Source: Vulcanimicrobiota bacterium
GTDB lineage: Bacteria; Vulcanimicrobiota; Vulcanimicrobiia; Vulcanimicrobiales; Vulcanimicrobiaceae
Direction of reading: 5' to 3'
DNA length: 22,229 bases
Assembly: GCA_003155175.1 (NCBI GenBank)
Contig: PMFP01000082.1
Span: forward strand, 1-22,229
In this document: in pieces, positions 15,340 through 22,229 of the stretch
How the letters are laid out: each line of letters opens with the position of its first letter
How positions within the stretch are numbered: position 1 is the stretch's first letter
Notes under the pieces: generated by a model
The model's input: the letters and a program-made list of their open reading frames with translations, nothing else
The model's database searches: none
Told to the model about the DNA's origin: nothing
Program-made: the position numbers and the translations under genes

Positions 15340-18063
15340 TTAGGCGCCGCTCTCTGTGGCGGCCGGTTTTACTTCTTGAGTTATCGCGGAGGCGTGCTCG
15401 ATAGCCTGCTCGACCGTCAGCCGGCTCCCCGCCGCGACGTTGGCCGCGAGTTCCCGTTCGTCGCAGGCGGTCGCCAGCAGGGCCTGCAGCCGTTCGTAGC
15501 CATGGCGTTCGGTTCGCTGGCGGGTCGAGCCGGCGGCGGCGCGTTGCGCGTCGCTGAATCCCATGAGGGCTGCGGCTCGCTCGTGGTCGCCCAGCAACGC
15601 GGCCAAAAGCGCGTGGTGTTCGATCGCGTCGACGATCCATCGCGCGCTCGACCGCGTGAGCAAAGCGATAGCATCGCGCAGGAGTCTCCGCGCTTCGTCG
15701 AGTTGATCGAGAGCGATGGCGTATGCCGCCAAATTGCAAAACACGAGCGCGAGCGGTGCCGCGTTGATCTCTTCGAAGATCTCTTTGGCGCGCCGTGCGG
15801 CCGCTTGAGCGGCTTCGAAATTTCCAACGGCGAATTCGAGCTCGCCCAGGTTGAGCAGCGCGCTGGCGTGCATTTCGCTGCCGGGCCGTTCCGAGCGCGC
15901 CACTTCGGTAAACCGTTGCCGCGCGATCTCGACGTCGTCCGCCTGCAGGTTCGTGATCGCCCAATTGCGCAAGACGTGGTTGCTTGCCACCGTCGACAGA
16001 GCACCGGGTTCCCGGAACGCCTCGGCGAAGAGAGCGTCGGCTCTCTTCAGATCTCCGCCGTCGCGAATAGCGGAGGCCAAGTTCGCGAGCCCATACGCGA
16101 TCTCGCTGGGATCGCCCGCCTCGCGCGCCGCCTCGAGCGTGGCGATCGCGTTCTTCACGGCTTCCGCGTTCGGACGCCCGACGATCCACTCCAAACGCAC
16201 GCGATGGCGGAGGACCCGGGCCTTCGTCGCGGGATCCGGCGCCTCGTTCGCGCGGCGCTCCGCCTCGTCGAACCAGCGAATCGCCTCTTGAGGAGTGGTG
16301 ACGAGCTCGGGCCAATGAAGGCCGGACAGCAGGCCGAGCGCGACGGCGGGAGCGCGACCTTCGACGAGCGTCCATTGGAGGACGGCGCGCAAGTTGTCGA
16401 GCTCGGGAGCTAGCGCATCCTTCCAGCGCACGTCTTCCAGCGACTCGACGAGGGGATAGATGTCGTTCGCGAAAGCGGCGTAGTACCTGGCGTGCTTGGA
16501 CGCAGCCTGCTCGAATTCTCCGGAGCCGTCGAGCTGCTCGCGCGCATAGTCGCGGATCGAGTTGAGCATCCGGTAACGCTGCACGTCGCCGGCGGCGTCG
16601 GTGACGACCAGCGACTTCGTGACGAGCGACGAAAGGAGCTCGAAGACGCGCCATTCGTCGAGGGTCTCGTCGCCGCAGACGGCCGACGCCGCTTCCAGCG
16701 TGCAGCCGCCGGCAAAGACGCTCATGCGGCGAAACACCGTCCTTTCGTCCTCGTCGAGGAGATCGAAGCTCCAATCGATCAGCGCTCTGAGCGTCTGCTG
16801 CCGGGGCAAGCGTTTTCCGCCCGTGTGAGCGAGCAGCCGGAATCGTTCGTCCAGCCGTGCCAGGATCTGCTTTGGCCCCAGCACGGCCGCTTTCGGCGCC
16901 GCGAGCTCGAGCGCGAGCGGAATTCCGTCGAGCCTTCGGCAGATATCGGCGACCGCGTCCGCGTTGTCGGCCGTCAGCGAGAACTTGCTCGATGCCGCGC
17001 GTGCGCGCTCCGCGAAGAGTTTGACCGCGGCGTCGAGCTGCAAGACGTCCACGTTGTAGACGAACTCGCCTTCGACGTCGAGCGGTTGTCGCGTCGTCGC
17101 CAGGATCGTCGCGTTCGGACAGGCGCGCAAGATTGCGTCCGCCATCAGCGCCGAGGCGGCAAGTACGTGCTCACAGCCATCGAGAACCAGAAGCACGTGC
17201 TGGTCGGAGATCGCCCCGGTTATCGCGTCCGTTACGGAGTTTTTCGCCGCTCTCACTTTGAGCGTCGAGGCGGTCTCTGCGGCCACGGCGTCCCTGTCGT
17301 GGGCGAGTGAGAGATCCACGAGCCAGACGCCGTCGATGAAGCGGTCCAGGAGCGTTTCGGCCAGCCGCTGGGCCAGCCGCGATTTCCCGACGCCGCCGGT
17401 GCCCGCCAGCGAGAGCAAGCGCGTCGTCTCGATCGACTCGCGCAGTCTTTCGAGATCCGCATCGCGCCCAACGAAACTCGTGAGTTGGATCGGGAGATTG
17501 TGAGGCGTGCCCTCCAGCGACCGGAGCGCCGGAAACTCGGATCGCAGACCGGGCCCGTCCAGTTGATAGATGTGCTCGGGGGCCTCGAAATCGCGAAGCC
17601 TGTGCCGCCCGATGTAGGAGAGCCGCACGTCGTCCGGCAGCGCGCCTTGAGCCAGGTCGGCGGCCGCGCTGGACAGCAAGACTTGCCCGCCGTGCCCGAT
17701 GACCAGCATTCGCGCGACGCGATTGAGCGGCGCGCCAAAGTAGTCACCGTCGCGCTCCTCGACGCTTCCCCCGTGAATCGCCATGCGCACGTCGAGCCCG
17801 TTTACGTCGCTCCAGTCCTCGTTTGCGAGTTCGCGCTGCGCGGCGTGCGCGGCCGCTATCGCATCGGTGACGGTGGCGAAGGCCGCGCAAAACGAATCGC
17901 CCGCGGTCTTGAAGACGCGGCCGCGATGTGCCGAGATCGCCGCGTTCATCAACGCATCGTGGCGGCGTACGGCCTCGCCCATCGCCTTACCGTTGCGTTC
18001 CCAGCGGGCCGTACTCCCGGCGATGTCGGTAAACAAGAAGATGACGGTCGCGGAGTCGCGCAT
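15340..18063 (-). CDS. Class III nucleotidyl cyclase fused to STAND/NB-ARC NTPase and TPR domains
   Basis: This is a 907-aa multidomain signalling protein. Residues 1-170 are a class III adenylate/guanylate cyclase domain with metal aspartates D13 (FLFTDIAGST) and D56 (FKTAGDSF), K52, and N114/R118 in GAPLNRVARM, so catalysis looks possible. Residues about 190-470 are an NB-ARC-like switch NTPase with Walker A GTGGVGKS (221-228) and Walker B VLLVLDGC (290-297). A winged-helix segment (LRALIDWSFDLLDEDER) follows. The remainder is alanine-rich helical repeats of TPR type. There is no LuxR-type DNA-binding domain at the C-terminus, unlike many related AfsR/MalT-style regulators. Upstream open frame to 18486 was rejected because the cyclase motif begins right after the ATG at 18063. 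The pseudo-HIT gene ends 17 bp upstream. Confidence 0.87.
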   Translation of the reverse strand: MRDSATVIFLFTDIAGSTARWERNGKAMGEAVRRHDALMNAAISAHRGRVFKTAGDSFCAAFATVTDAIAAAHAAQRELANEDWSDVNGLDVRMAIHGGSVEERDGDYFGAPLNRVARMLVIGHGGQVLLSSAAADLAQGALPDDVRLSYIGRHRLRDFEAPEHIYQLDGPGLRSEFPALRSLEGTPHNLPIQLTSFVGRDADLERLRESIETTRLLSLAGTGGVGKSRLAQRLAETLLDRFIDGVWLVDLSLAHDRDAVAAETASTLKVRAAKNSVTDAITGAISDQHVLLVLDGCEHVLAASALMADAILRACPNATILATTRQPLDVEGEFVYNVDVLQLDAAVKLFAERARAASSKFSLTADNADAVADICRRLDGIPLALELAAPKAAVLGPKQILARLDERFRLLAHTGGKRLPRQQTLRALIDWSFDLLDEDERTVFRRMSVFAGGCTLEAASAVCGDETLDEWRVFELLSSLVTKSLVVTDAAGDVQRYRMLNSIRDYAREQLDGSGEFEQAASKHARYYAAFANDIYPLVESLEDVRWKDALAPELDNLRAVLQWTLVEGRAPAVALGLLSGLHWPELVTTPQEAIRWFDEAERRANEAPDPATKARVLRHRVRLEWIVGRPNAEAVKNAIATLEAAREAGDPSEIAYGLANLASAIRDGGDLKRADALFAEAFREPGALSTVASNHVLRNWAITNLQADDVEIARQRFTEVARSERPGSEMHASALLNLGELEFAVGNFEAAQAAARRAKEIFEEINAAPLALVFCNLAAYAIALDQLDEARRLLRDAIALLTRSSARWIVDAIEHHALLAALLGDHERAAALMGFSDAQRAAAGSTRQRTERHGYERLQALLATACDERELAANVAAGSRLTVEQAIEHASAITQEVKPAATESGA

Positions 18064-18080
18064 GCGGCCGGTTTCGTTTT

Positions 18081-18545
18081 CTATGAAGAGCCGTTCTCCG
18101 CAGGTGCCGCGGGCGCGGTTGCGGCTTTCGACTTCTTCGGATCTCCGGTGCGGATCTTGAGCTTGATGAAGGGATTCTGCTGATAGGGCGGCAGCACGTT
18201 GGCGCGGATCTCGAATCCGGTCTTGTACAAGCCGAGCTTGTACGTCACTTGCTGAATCGCAAAGAGCAGATGCGTGGCGACCTTGGCATCGGTGATGTCG
18301 AGATCCATCAGCGACGGCGGTGAATTTTTCGGCGAGATCGAGATGCGCTTTTCGCCGGCCTGCGCGGGCTCTTCTCGCGAGTCTTCGTCGTCGATGTAGG
18401 CGATGACGTGTTCGTCTTCGTAGATGATCTCCGGATTGTGGGAACGGATGTGCTCCATGACGTCGCGGTGCTTGGGCTTGTCCCACTGGACCTTCCCGCC
18501 GCGAAGGACCTCGGTGAGCTGAACGGAGTGGTCTTCTTTGGCCAT
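18081..18545 (-). CDS. Degenerate HIT-fold protein lacking the histidine triad
   Basis: This 154-aa protein is a clear paralogue of the divergent HIT protein next door: YEDEHV near residue 42, LGLYKTGFEIRANVLPPYQ at about 104-122, and TG at the end of the active-site strand are shared. At the positions of the paralogue's H123, H125 and H127 it has F126, K128 and K130, and at H64 it has R67, so it cannot act as a normal HIT nucleotide hydrolase. It may bind a nucleotide phosphate through these basic residues (inference). The C-terminus is an alanine/proline-rich tail. The start ATG has AAAGGA upstream. It is the first gene of an operon with the cyclase protein. Confidence 0.83.
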   Translation of the reverse strand: MAKEDHSVQLTEVLRGGKVQWDKPKHRDVMEHIRSHNPEIIYEDEHVIAYIDDEDSREEPAQAGEKRISISPKNSPPSLMDLDITDAKVATHLLFAIQQVTYKLGLYKTGFEIRANVLPPYQQNPFIKLKIRTGDPKKSKAATAPAAPAENGSS

Positions 18546-18633
18546 GTCGTCCTTTCCACGGGCAAGGTGATTCTCTCGGCTTCGCCTAAGCGCCAGCAAA
18601 TACCGCCGCCACGTTTTTTATGGAGGCCGCGCC

Positions 18634-19083
18634 GTGAAATTCCTCTCGCAGATCATCTCCACCGGTCCGCAGACGCAGTGGGAGAAGCCCGATCCCGACC
18701 ACACGTTCCGCGGGCGCCTCGACGGCACGCGAGCGGTACAGGACGACGTGGTTTACGAGGACGAACACGTATTCGCATTCCGCCACCGGGTGGACCCGAC
18801 GCTTCCCAAGTGGTGGGAGATCCACGTCGTCATCATCCCCAAGAAGTGGGTCCCAACGCTGCTGGACTTTGGGGTCGGCGACGTGGAGCTTTGGGGAAAG
18901 CTGCTTCAAGGCATCCAGCGCGTCGCGTTGCAACTCGGCCTTTACGAGAAAGGCTTCATGATCCGCATGGGCGTGTTGCCGCCGTACCAGCACACCGAGC
19001 ACCTGCACATTCACATCCTCTCCGGAAAGCACACGGAGCCGGGAGAAGCCGTCGCCGCGCCGACGCCACACCTGGACTCTTGA
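18634..19083 (+). CDS. HIT-family (histidine triad) protein
   Basis: This 149-aa nucleotide-binding protein has the HIT signature HLHIHIL with H123, H125 and H127, preceded by VLPPYQHTE. H64 lies in the IHVVIIPKKW strand (usual form is H-x-L-x-I/V-P-K). HIT enzymes of the HINT/Fhit branches hydrolyse nucleoside phosphoramidates, adenylylated species or dinucleoside polyphosphates; the exact substrate is unknown. The GTG start has GGAGG about 7 nt upstream. It is divergent from its degenerate paralogue with 88 bp between them, and its TGA overlaps the TTG of the chromate transporter gene, so it may be co-transcribed with it. Confidence 0.9.
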   Translation: MKFLSQIISTGPQTQWEKPDPDHTFRGRLDGTRAVQDDVVYEDEHVFAFRHRVDPTLPKWWEIHVVIIPKKWVPTLLDFGVGDVELWGKLLQGIQRVALQLGLYEKGFMIRMGVLPPYQHTEHLHIHILSGKHTEPGEAVAAPTPHLDS

Positions 19084-19670
19084 CGCAAACGACGCCCGCG
19101 ACGGAGCCCGCCGAGCTCCGGGAAGCAACGCTCTGGGAGATCGCGGTCGTCTTCGGCGTGATCGCGATGACCGCGTTCGGCGGCGGCCAAAAGGCTCAGA
19201 TCCGGCAGCAACTCGTTCAGAAGAAACGCTGGATCACGGATCGCGATTTCATCGAGGGACTCGAAGTCGCACAAGTGTTGCCGGGACCGAACGTACTCAA
19301 TCTCGCGGTCTTCATGGGTCAACGCGTGCGCGGCACGCCCGGCGCGATCGTCGCCTTTCTTGCCGGATCGGTTCCGCCGTTTCTCATCGTGCTCGCCGCA
19401 GGCGCGTTTTACTTCAGTCCGTATAACGTTCCGATCGTTCACGCCGCTTTGTTTGGAGCGGCAGCGGCCGCGGTCGGCCTAACGCTCGGAAACGCGATCG
19501 AACTCACGCAAGATCTCTGGCCGAAGTGGCTCAACCTGTTCTTCATGGTGGCGACGGCCTTAGCGGTGAGCTACTTCCATCTTCCGCTCGTGCTCACGTT
19601 GCTGATCTTCGGCGGAATGTCCATGTACGCGTATTATCGCGAGCACGCCAAAGCGAGCGAGAAGACGTAG
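19080..19670 (+). CDS. chrA: Chromate transporter ChrA-family half subunit 1
   Basis: The 196 residues of the CHR superfamily comprise one half of the classical double-domain ChrA. Visible are the conserved FGVIAMTAFGGGQKAQI near the first helix and EVAQVLPGPNVLNLAVFMGQRVRG after it, followed by hydrophobic spans. Family members export chromate, possibly by exchange with sulfate, but many relatives have unproven substrates. The TTG start overlaps the upstream HIT stop (TTGA); no better start precedes the first conserved motif. The stop overlaps the next half subunit by one base. Confidence 0.85.
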   Translation: MTQTTPATEPAELREATLWEIAVVFGVIAMTAFGGGQKAQIRQQLVQKKRWITDRDFIEGLEVAQVLPGPNVLNLAVFMGQRVRGTPGAIVAFLAGSVPPFLIVLAAGAFYFSPYNVPIVHAALFGAAAAAVGLTLGNAIELTQDLWPKWLNLFFMVATALAVSYFHLPLVLTLLIFGGMSMYAYYREHAKASEKT

Positions 19671-20188
19671 TGCCGACGCTTCTTCGGATGGCGCTGGTCT
19701 TCGGATGGCTCTCGATCCTCGGATTCGGCGGCGGCAAAGGCATCATCCCGCAGATGCACACGGATTCCGTTCAGTACGGCTGGACGACGTCGGAGCAGTT
19801 CTCGCAATTTTACACCATCGGCAAACTCGTGCCGGGGCCGACCACGATTTTCACCGCGCTCATCGGCATGCAGGCGGCCGGCGTCGTCGGCGCGATCGTC
19901 GCGACGGCGGCGATGTTCGTCCCGTCGTCCATTCTGATGATGGTAGCCGGTTCGATGTGGAAGCGCTTCTCCGCCTCGAAATGGAAAGACGTCGTCGCGG
20001 TCGGCCTCGAACCCGTGATCATCGGGCTGGTGTGGTCGAGCGTGCTCACGATCGGGCGCGGAGCGCTGCACGCGTGGCCCGCCTACGTCATGGCCGCGAT
20101 CGTGACGGTGCTGATGATCCGCACGAGCGTCAGCGCGCCGCTCCTGATTTTGATGGGCGCCGCCGGCGGAGCGGCGTTTCTCCGCTAG
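19670..20188 (+). CDS. chrA: Chromate transporter ChrA-family half subunit 2
   Basis: The 172 residues form the second CHR half, with LGFGGGKGIIPQM and FYTIGKLVPGPTTIFTALIGMQAAG, and hydrophobic segments to the C-terminus. Short-chain CHR proteins are normally encoded in tandem pairs and work as an antiparallel heterodimer, as here. The GTG start overlaps the previous TAG (TAGTG), so the two are co-translated. The gene is followed at 20211 by a strong terminator. Confidence 0.87.
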   Translation: MPTLLRMALVFGWLSILGFGGGKGIIPQMHTDSVQYGWTTSEQFSQFYTIGKLVPGPTTIFTALIGMQAAGVVGAIVATAAMFVPSSILMMVAGSMWKRFSASKWKDVVAVGLEPVIIGLVWSSVLTIGRGALHAWPAYVMAAIVTVLMIRTSVSAPLLILMGAAGGAAFLR

Positions 20189-20210
20189 TCCCGATTCAAA
20201 CTCGCGAGCG

Positions 20211-20248
20211 AGAAAGATCCCGCCAAGACGTCTTGGCGGGATCTTTCT
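20211..20248. terminator. Bidirectional intrinsic terminator, 38-bp perfect palindrome
   Basis: Arms of 19 nt (20211-20229 and 20230-20248) are perfect reverse complements, with a GC-rich core (CCCGCC/GGCGGG) and A-rich/T-rich flanks. A T-rich tract (TCTTTCTTTT) follows on the plus strand and its counterpart on the minus strand. It sits in the 84-bp gap between the convergent ChrA and lipoprotein genes, so it can terminate both. Confidence 0.9.
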
Positions 20249-20272
20249 TTTCCCGGGATCGTGAGGTTGACG

Positions 20273-21313
20273 CTATTCGATGGTCAGCGTGAGTCCCGCC
20301 GTGCAGGTTACGTTCACGCCGAAGCCCGTTTGCATTCCGTTCGGAGCGTTCGGCGCGATGCCCACGAGCCCGATCGCCGGGGGCGGAGATCCCACGTTCG
20401 AGGGATACATGTACACGGTCGTCGTTCCCACGTTTTGGCATTGCAGCGTGAACGTGTAGCCGCTGTACCAGTTGCCCGACGGACCGCCGAGCGCGCCGTT
20501 GTTGTTGTAGTTCGCGGCCGTCCCGGGACTATCGTACGGCCCCGCGTTCGTGATGTTGACGATGTTGTTGGCGTCGTTCTCCGCGATGACGAAGGCGCCG
20601 TTCGCGAATTTTGCCGGGAGGTTGGTGTTCGGATCGATCTGGTTCATGATGACCCAGCCGTCGGCGTCCGCCGGGAACGCGATGAGCGTGTAGATCGGCG
20701 GTTCTCCCGGCGTCGATGCCGTGGACGGCGAACCCAACGTGCCGTCGCAGCTCGGCCAGTCGCAGATGAAGCCGGAGGCCAAGTAGCCGTTGAGGACCAA
20801 CGTGGCCGCCGTGTTGGTTCCGGGAGCCAGGTCGTACGTCTGAGACGCTTCCGAGAGAATGTTACTGGTCTTGTCCAGCAGCGTCAGCCCGATGGTGTGT
20901 TGCCCGGGCAGGGCGGTGAGGGTGATCGCGACTTGATAGTAGTCGCCCGCCGTCTCGGCGGTGTAGGTCATCGTCTGGCCGTGTCCGAGGTCCACGGCGC
21001 CGCTGGGGGGACTCGTCAGATTTAGGCTGCCGGTATACGAGTCGAACGTAAAGTTGACTTGGGCGGTTGCCGGAGAGATGTAATCGGGATGTCCTTTGTG
21101 GCCTAGAGCCGTCACCTTCATCCGGGCTTTACCCTTGATGGGGACCCTGAATTTGATGGTCTGCTTGGCCGTAGCCTGGGGCGATCCGGGGTTGGTGCCC
21201 CCGCTCGTGCCGCCGCCACCGGTATTCGGAAGGCTCGTACCGCCGCCGCCACCCGAACACGCTGCAAGAATGATGACTGCGCCGATAGCGGCGCAGCGTT
21301 GCCTGAGATTCAA
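20273..21313 (-). CDS. Predicted exported lipoprotein of unknown function
   Basis: The 346-aa protein has a lipobox signal peptide (VIILAACS, lipidated C19). A glycine/serine/threonine-rich linker (20-45) and a beta-rich extracellular region follow. It contains a HPDYISPATAQVNFTF motif, a DLAPGTNTAATLVLNG segment that looks like an Ig-like or carbohydrate-binding-type strand pattern, and a cysteine pair CDWPSC near the middle. I do not recognise a named family, although similar secreted proteins with Y-[IV]-SPAT motifs are, to my memory, common in Eremiobacterota genomes (unverified). The start is TTG at 21313 with GGAGGG about 8 nt upstream, the best ribosome binding site available. Confidence 0.75.
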   Translation of the reverse strand: MNLRQRCAAIGAVIILAACSGGGGGTSLPNTGGGGTSGGTNPGSPQATAKQTIKFRVPIKGKARMKVTALGHKGHPDYISPATAQVNFTFDSYTGSLNLTSPPSGAVDLGHGQTMTYTAETAGDYYQVAITLTALPGQHTIGLTLLDKTSNILSEASQTYDLAPGTNTAATLVLNGYLASGFICDWPSCDGTLGSPSTASTPGEPPIYTLIAFPADADGWVIMNQIDPNTNLPAKFANGAFVIAENDANNIVNITNAGPYDSPGTAANYNNNGALGGPSGNWYSGYTFTLQCQNVGTTTVYMYPSNVGSPPPAIGLVGIAPNAPNGMQTGFGVNVTCTAGLTLTIE

Positions 21314-21434
21314 AATGTTGACCCTCCTCTTTTGAGATGGTTATCGGCACAAACCGCTCCAGAATATAGGTCTTAAGGCATAATGGGTGGGGCGCTTAGC
21401 ACTATATTGGTCTGCCAAACATAGCTCGTACGGC

Positions 21435-22220
21435 CTACGTTCGCCGTCCGAGCTCGACGGCGAGCATTGAGATGGAGCCCCCGTCGAAGCCCTCGACCGG
21501 GAACGAAACGCGATCGCCGGAACGGCGCGCGCCGAGAACGTAGAGCAGGGGTAGGAAGTGCTCGGGCGTCGGCGCGCTCAGGAGCGCGTCCTTTCCGAGC
21601 ATCTCGTAGTCCACGAGCGATCCGTCGTCCCCGGCGGCGATGAGAGCACGCGCGCGCGCTTCGAATCGCGCGGCCCAATCGAGCGGCTCGGCCGGATGCC
21701 GCCCCCAGGCATAGGCTTCCAAGTTGTGTACGAGGTTGCCGCTGCCCACGATCAACACGCCCTCGTCGCGCAGCGCCGATAGGCTCTTGCCCAGCGCGTA
21801 GTGATATTCCGGCGGTTGGGTTTCGTCGATGCTGAGTTGCACGACCGGTACGTCCGCCTCCGGGAAGACGTGCGCGAGCACCGACCAGGTTCCGTGATCG
21901 AGCCCCCACCGCAGATCCGGCGTTACGACGGCCGGAGCGAGAGCGGCGGCGACGCGCGCGGCGAGCGCGGGATCCCCGGGCGCGGGATAGGCGACCTCGT
22001 AGAGACTCTTCGGAAAACCGCCGAAATCGTGGATCGTCCTGGGACGCTCGGCGAACGTCACCATCGTTCCGGGGACGTACCAGTGCGCCGAGATCGAGAG
22101 CACGGCTTTCGGCCGGCCCAGCCGCCGTCCGGCGTCGGACCACGCTCGCGTGTATGCGTTGTCGTCGAGCGCGTTCATGGGATTCCCGTGCCCGAAGAAG
22201 ATGACCGGCATCGTGCTCAT
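21435..22220 (-). CDS. ygiD: Extradiol ring-cleavage dioxygenase, DODA/YgiD type
   Basis: This 261-aa class III (LigB-fold) dioxygenase resembles E. coli YgiD and plant 4,5-DOPA dioxygenase. Histidines expected for metal and catalysis are visible: H11 in FFGHGNPMNAL, H46 in SISAHWYVPG, H109 in WGLDHGTWSVL, and H165 in VGSGNLVHNL. IHDFGGFPKSLYEVAYPAPGDP is also characteristic. These enzymes cleave catechol-type rings such as DOPA; the real substrate here is not known. The start ATG at 22220 lies 10 bases from the window edge, so its upstream region cannot be judged. The 121-bp gap to the lipoprotein gene probably holds that gene's promoter. Confidence 0.9.
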   Translation of the reverse strand: MSTMPVIFFGHGNPMNALDDNAYTRAWSDAGRRLGRPKAVLSISAHWYVPGTMVTFAERPRTIHDFGGFPKSLYEVAYPAPGDPALAARVAAALAPAVVTPDLRWGLDHGTWSVLAHVFPEADVPVVQLSIDETQPPEYHYALGKSLSALRDEGVLIVGSGNLVHNLEAYAWGRHPAEPLDWAARFEARARALIAAGDDGSLVDYEMLGKDALLSAPTPEHFLPLLYVLGARRSGDRVSFPVEGFDGGSISMLAVELGRRT

Positions 22221-22229
22221 GCTCTTACC

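Noticed and set aside
15329..16774. Extension of the 61-aa gene into a 543-aa frame, and the plus-strand 500-aa frame 14911-16413
   Set aside because: Both are arginine-rich shadows of the cyclase-STAND-TPR gene; the ribosome binding site supports the ATG at 15328.
18064..18486. Extension of the cyclase protein to 1048 aa
   Set aside because: It would run through the pseudo-HIT gene in another frame; the cyclase motif begins right after the ATG at 18063.
10761..22229. Selenoprotein gene with in-frame TGA near selC
   Set aside because: I checked the stops of the complete genes; the TGA stops are followed by overlapping genes or lack coding continuation, so no Sec codon is supported here.

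Overview
The window is dense, GC-rich bacterial chromosome with coding on both strands and almost no non-coding DNA. It reads as ordinary chromosome rather than a mobile element: I saw no transposase, integrase, phage gene or CRISPR array. The most telling locus is a pair of tiny membrane proteins at 4878-5282 that I identify as the beta and alpha polypeptides of a bacteriochlorophyll-binding antenna (pufB, pufA). They look most like the Chloroflexus B806-866 type, so the host is probably an anoxygenic phototroph. GC-rich coding, a Chloroflexus-like antenna outside Chloroflexus-like gene surroundings, a sedolisin peptidase and a secreted lipoprotein with a YISPATAQ motif make a phototrophic Eremiobacterota (WPS-2) lineage my best guess. 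That assignment is inference; Chloroflexota or another phylum is not excluded.

Layout. 1-470 is the C-terminal end of ClpB (+), tail to tail with a minus-strand run read leftward: glutathionyl-hydroquinone reductase (4614-3661), soluble GAF histidine kinase (3668-2325) and the translational GTPase TypA/BipA (2287-467). A 263-bp intergenic region carries an extended -10 promoter and a perfect 18-bp palindrome. It leads into a plus-strand operon: pufB, pufA, then two half-size ABC exporter subunits (5293-7050 and 7047-8762) that overlap by ATGA and must form a heterodimer. No reaction-centre gene (pufL, pufM, pufC) is present here.

8759-10567 (minus) holds a secreted alpha/beta hydrolase and a hemolysin III/TrhA-type membrane protein. 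A selenocysteine tRNA (selC, 10667-10760) follows, then a 94-aa conserved hypothetical protein. A coupled minus pair encodes an S41 peptidase and a MOSC protein; its 5' end overlaps the start of a plus-strand fatty-acid-hydroxylase-type di-iron enzyme. A sedolisin (S53) peptidase follows.

15143-19083 looks like a nucleotide-signalling locus. Two divergent HIT-fold paralogues face each other. One has the full histidine triad. The other has lost all its key histidines and heads an operon with a large class III nucleotidyl cyclase/STAND-NTPase/TPR protein and a 61-aa histidine-rich protein. The plus-strand HIT gene is followed by two half-size chromate-transporter (ChrA) subunits and a near-ideal bidirectional terminator. 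The window ends with two minus-strand genes, a lipoprotein and an extradiol (DODA/YgiD-type) dioxygenase.

No gene-free stretch exceeds 300 bases. Three convergent gene pairs interlock at their stop codons, and several same-strand pairs are translationally coupled.
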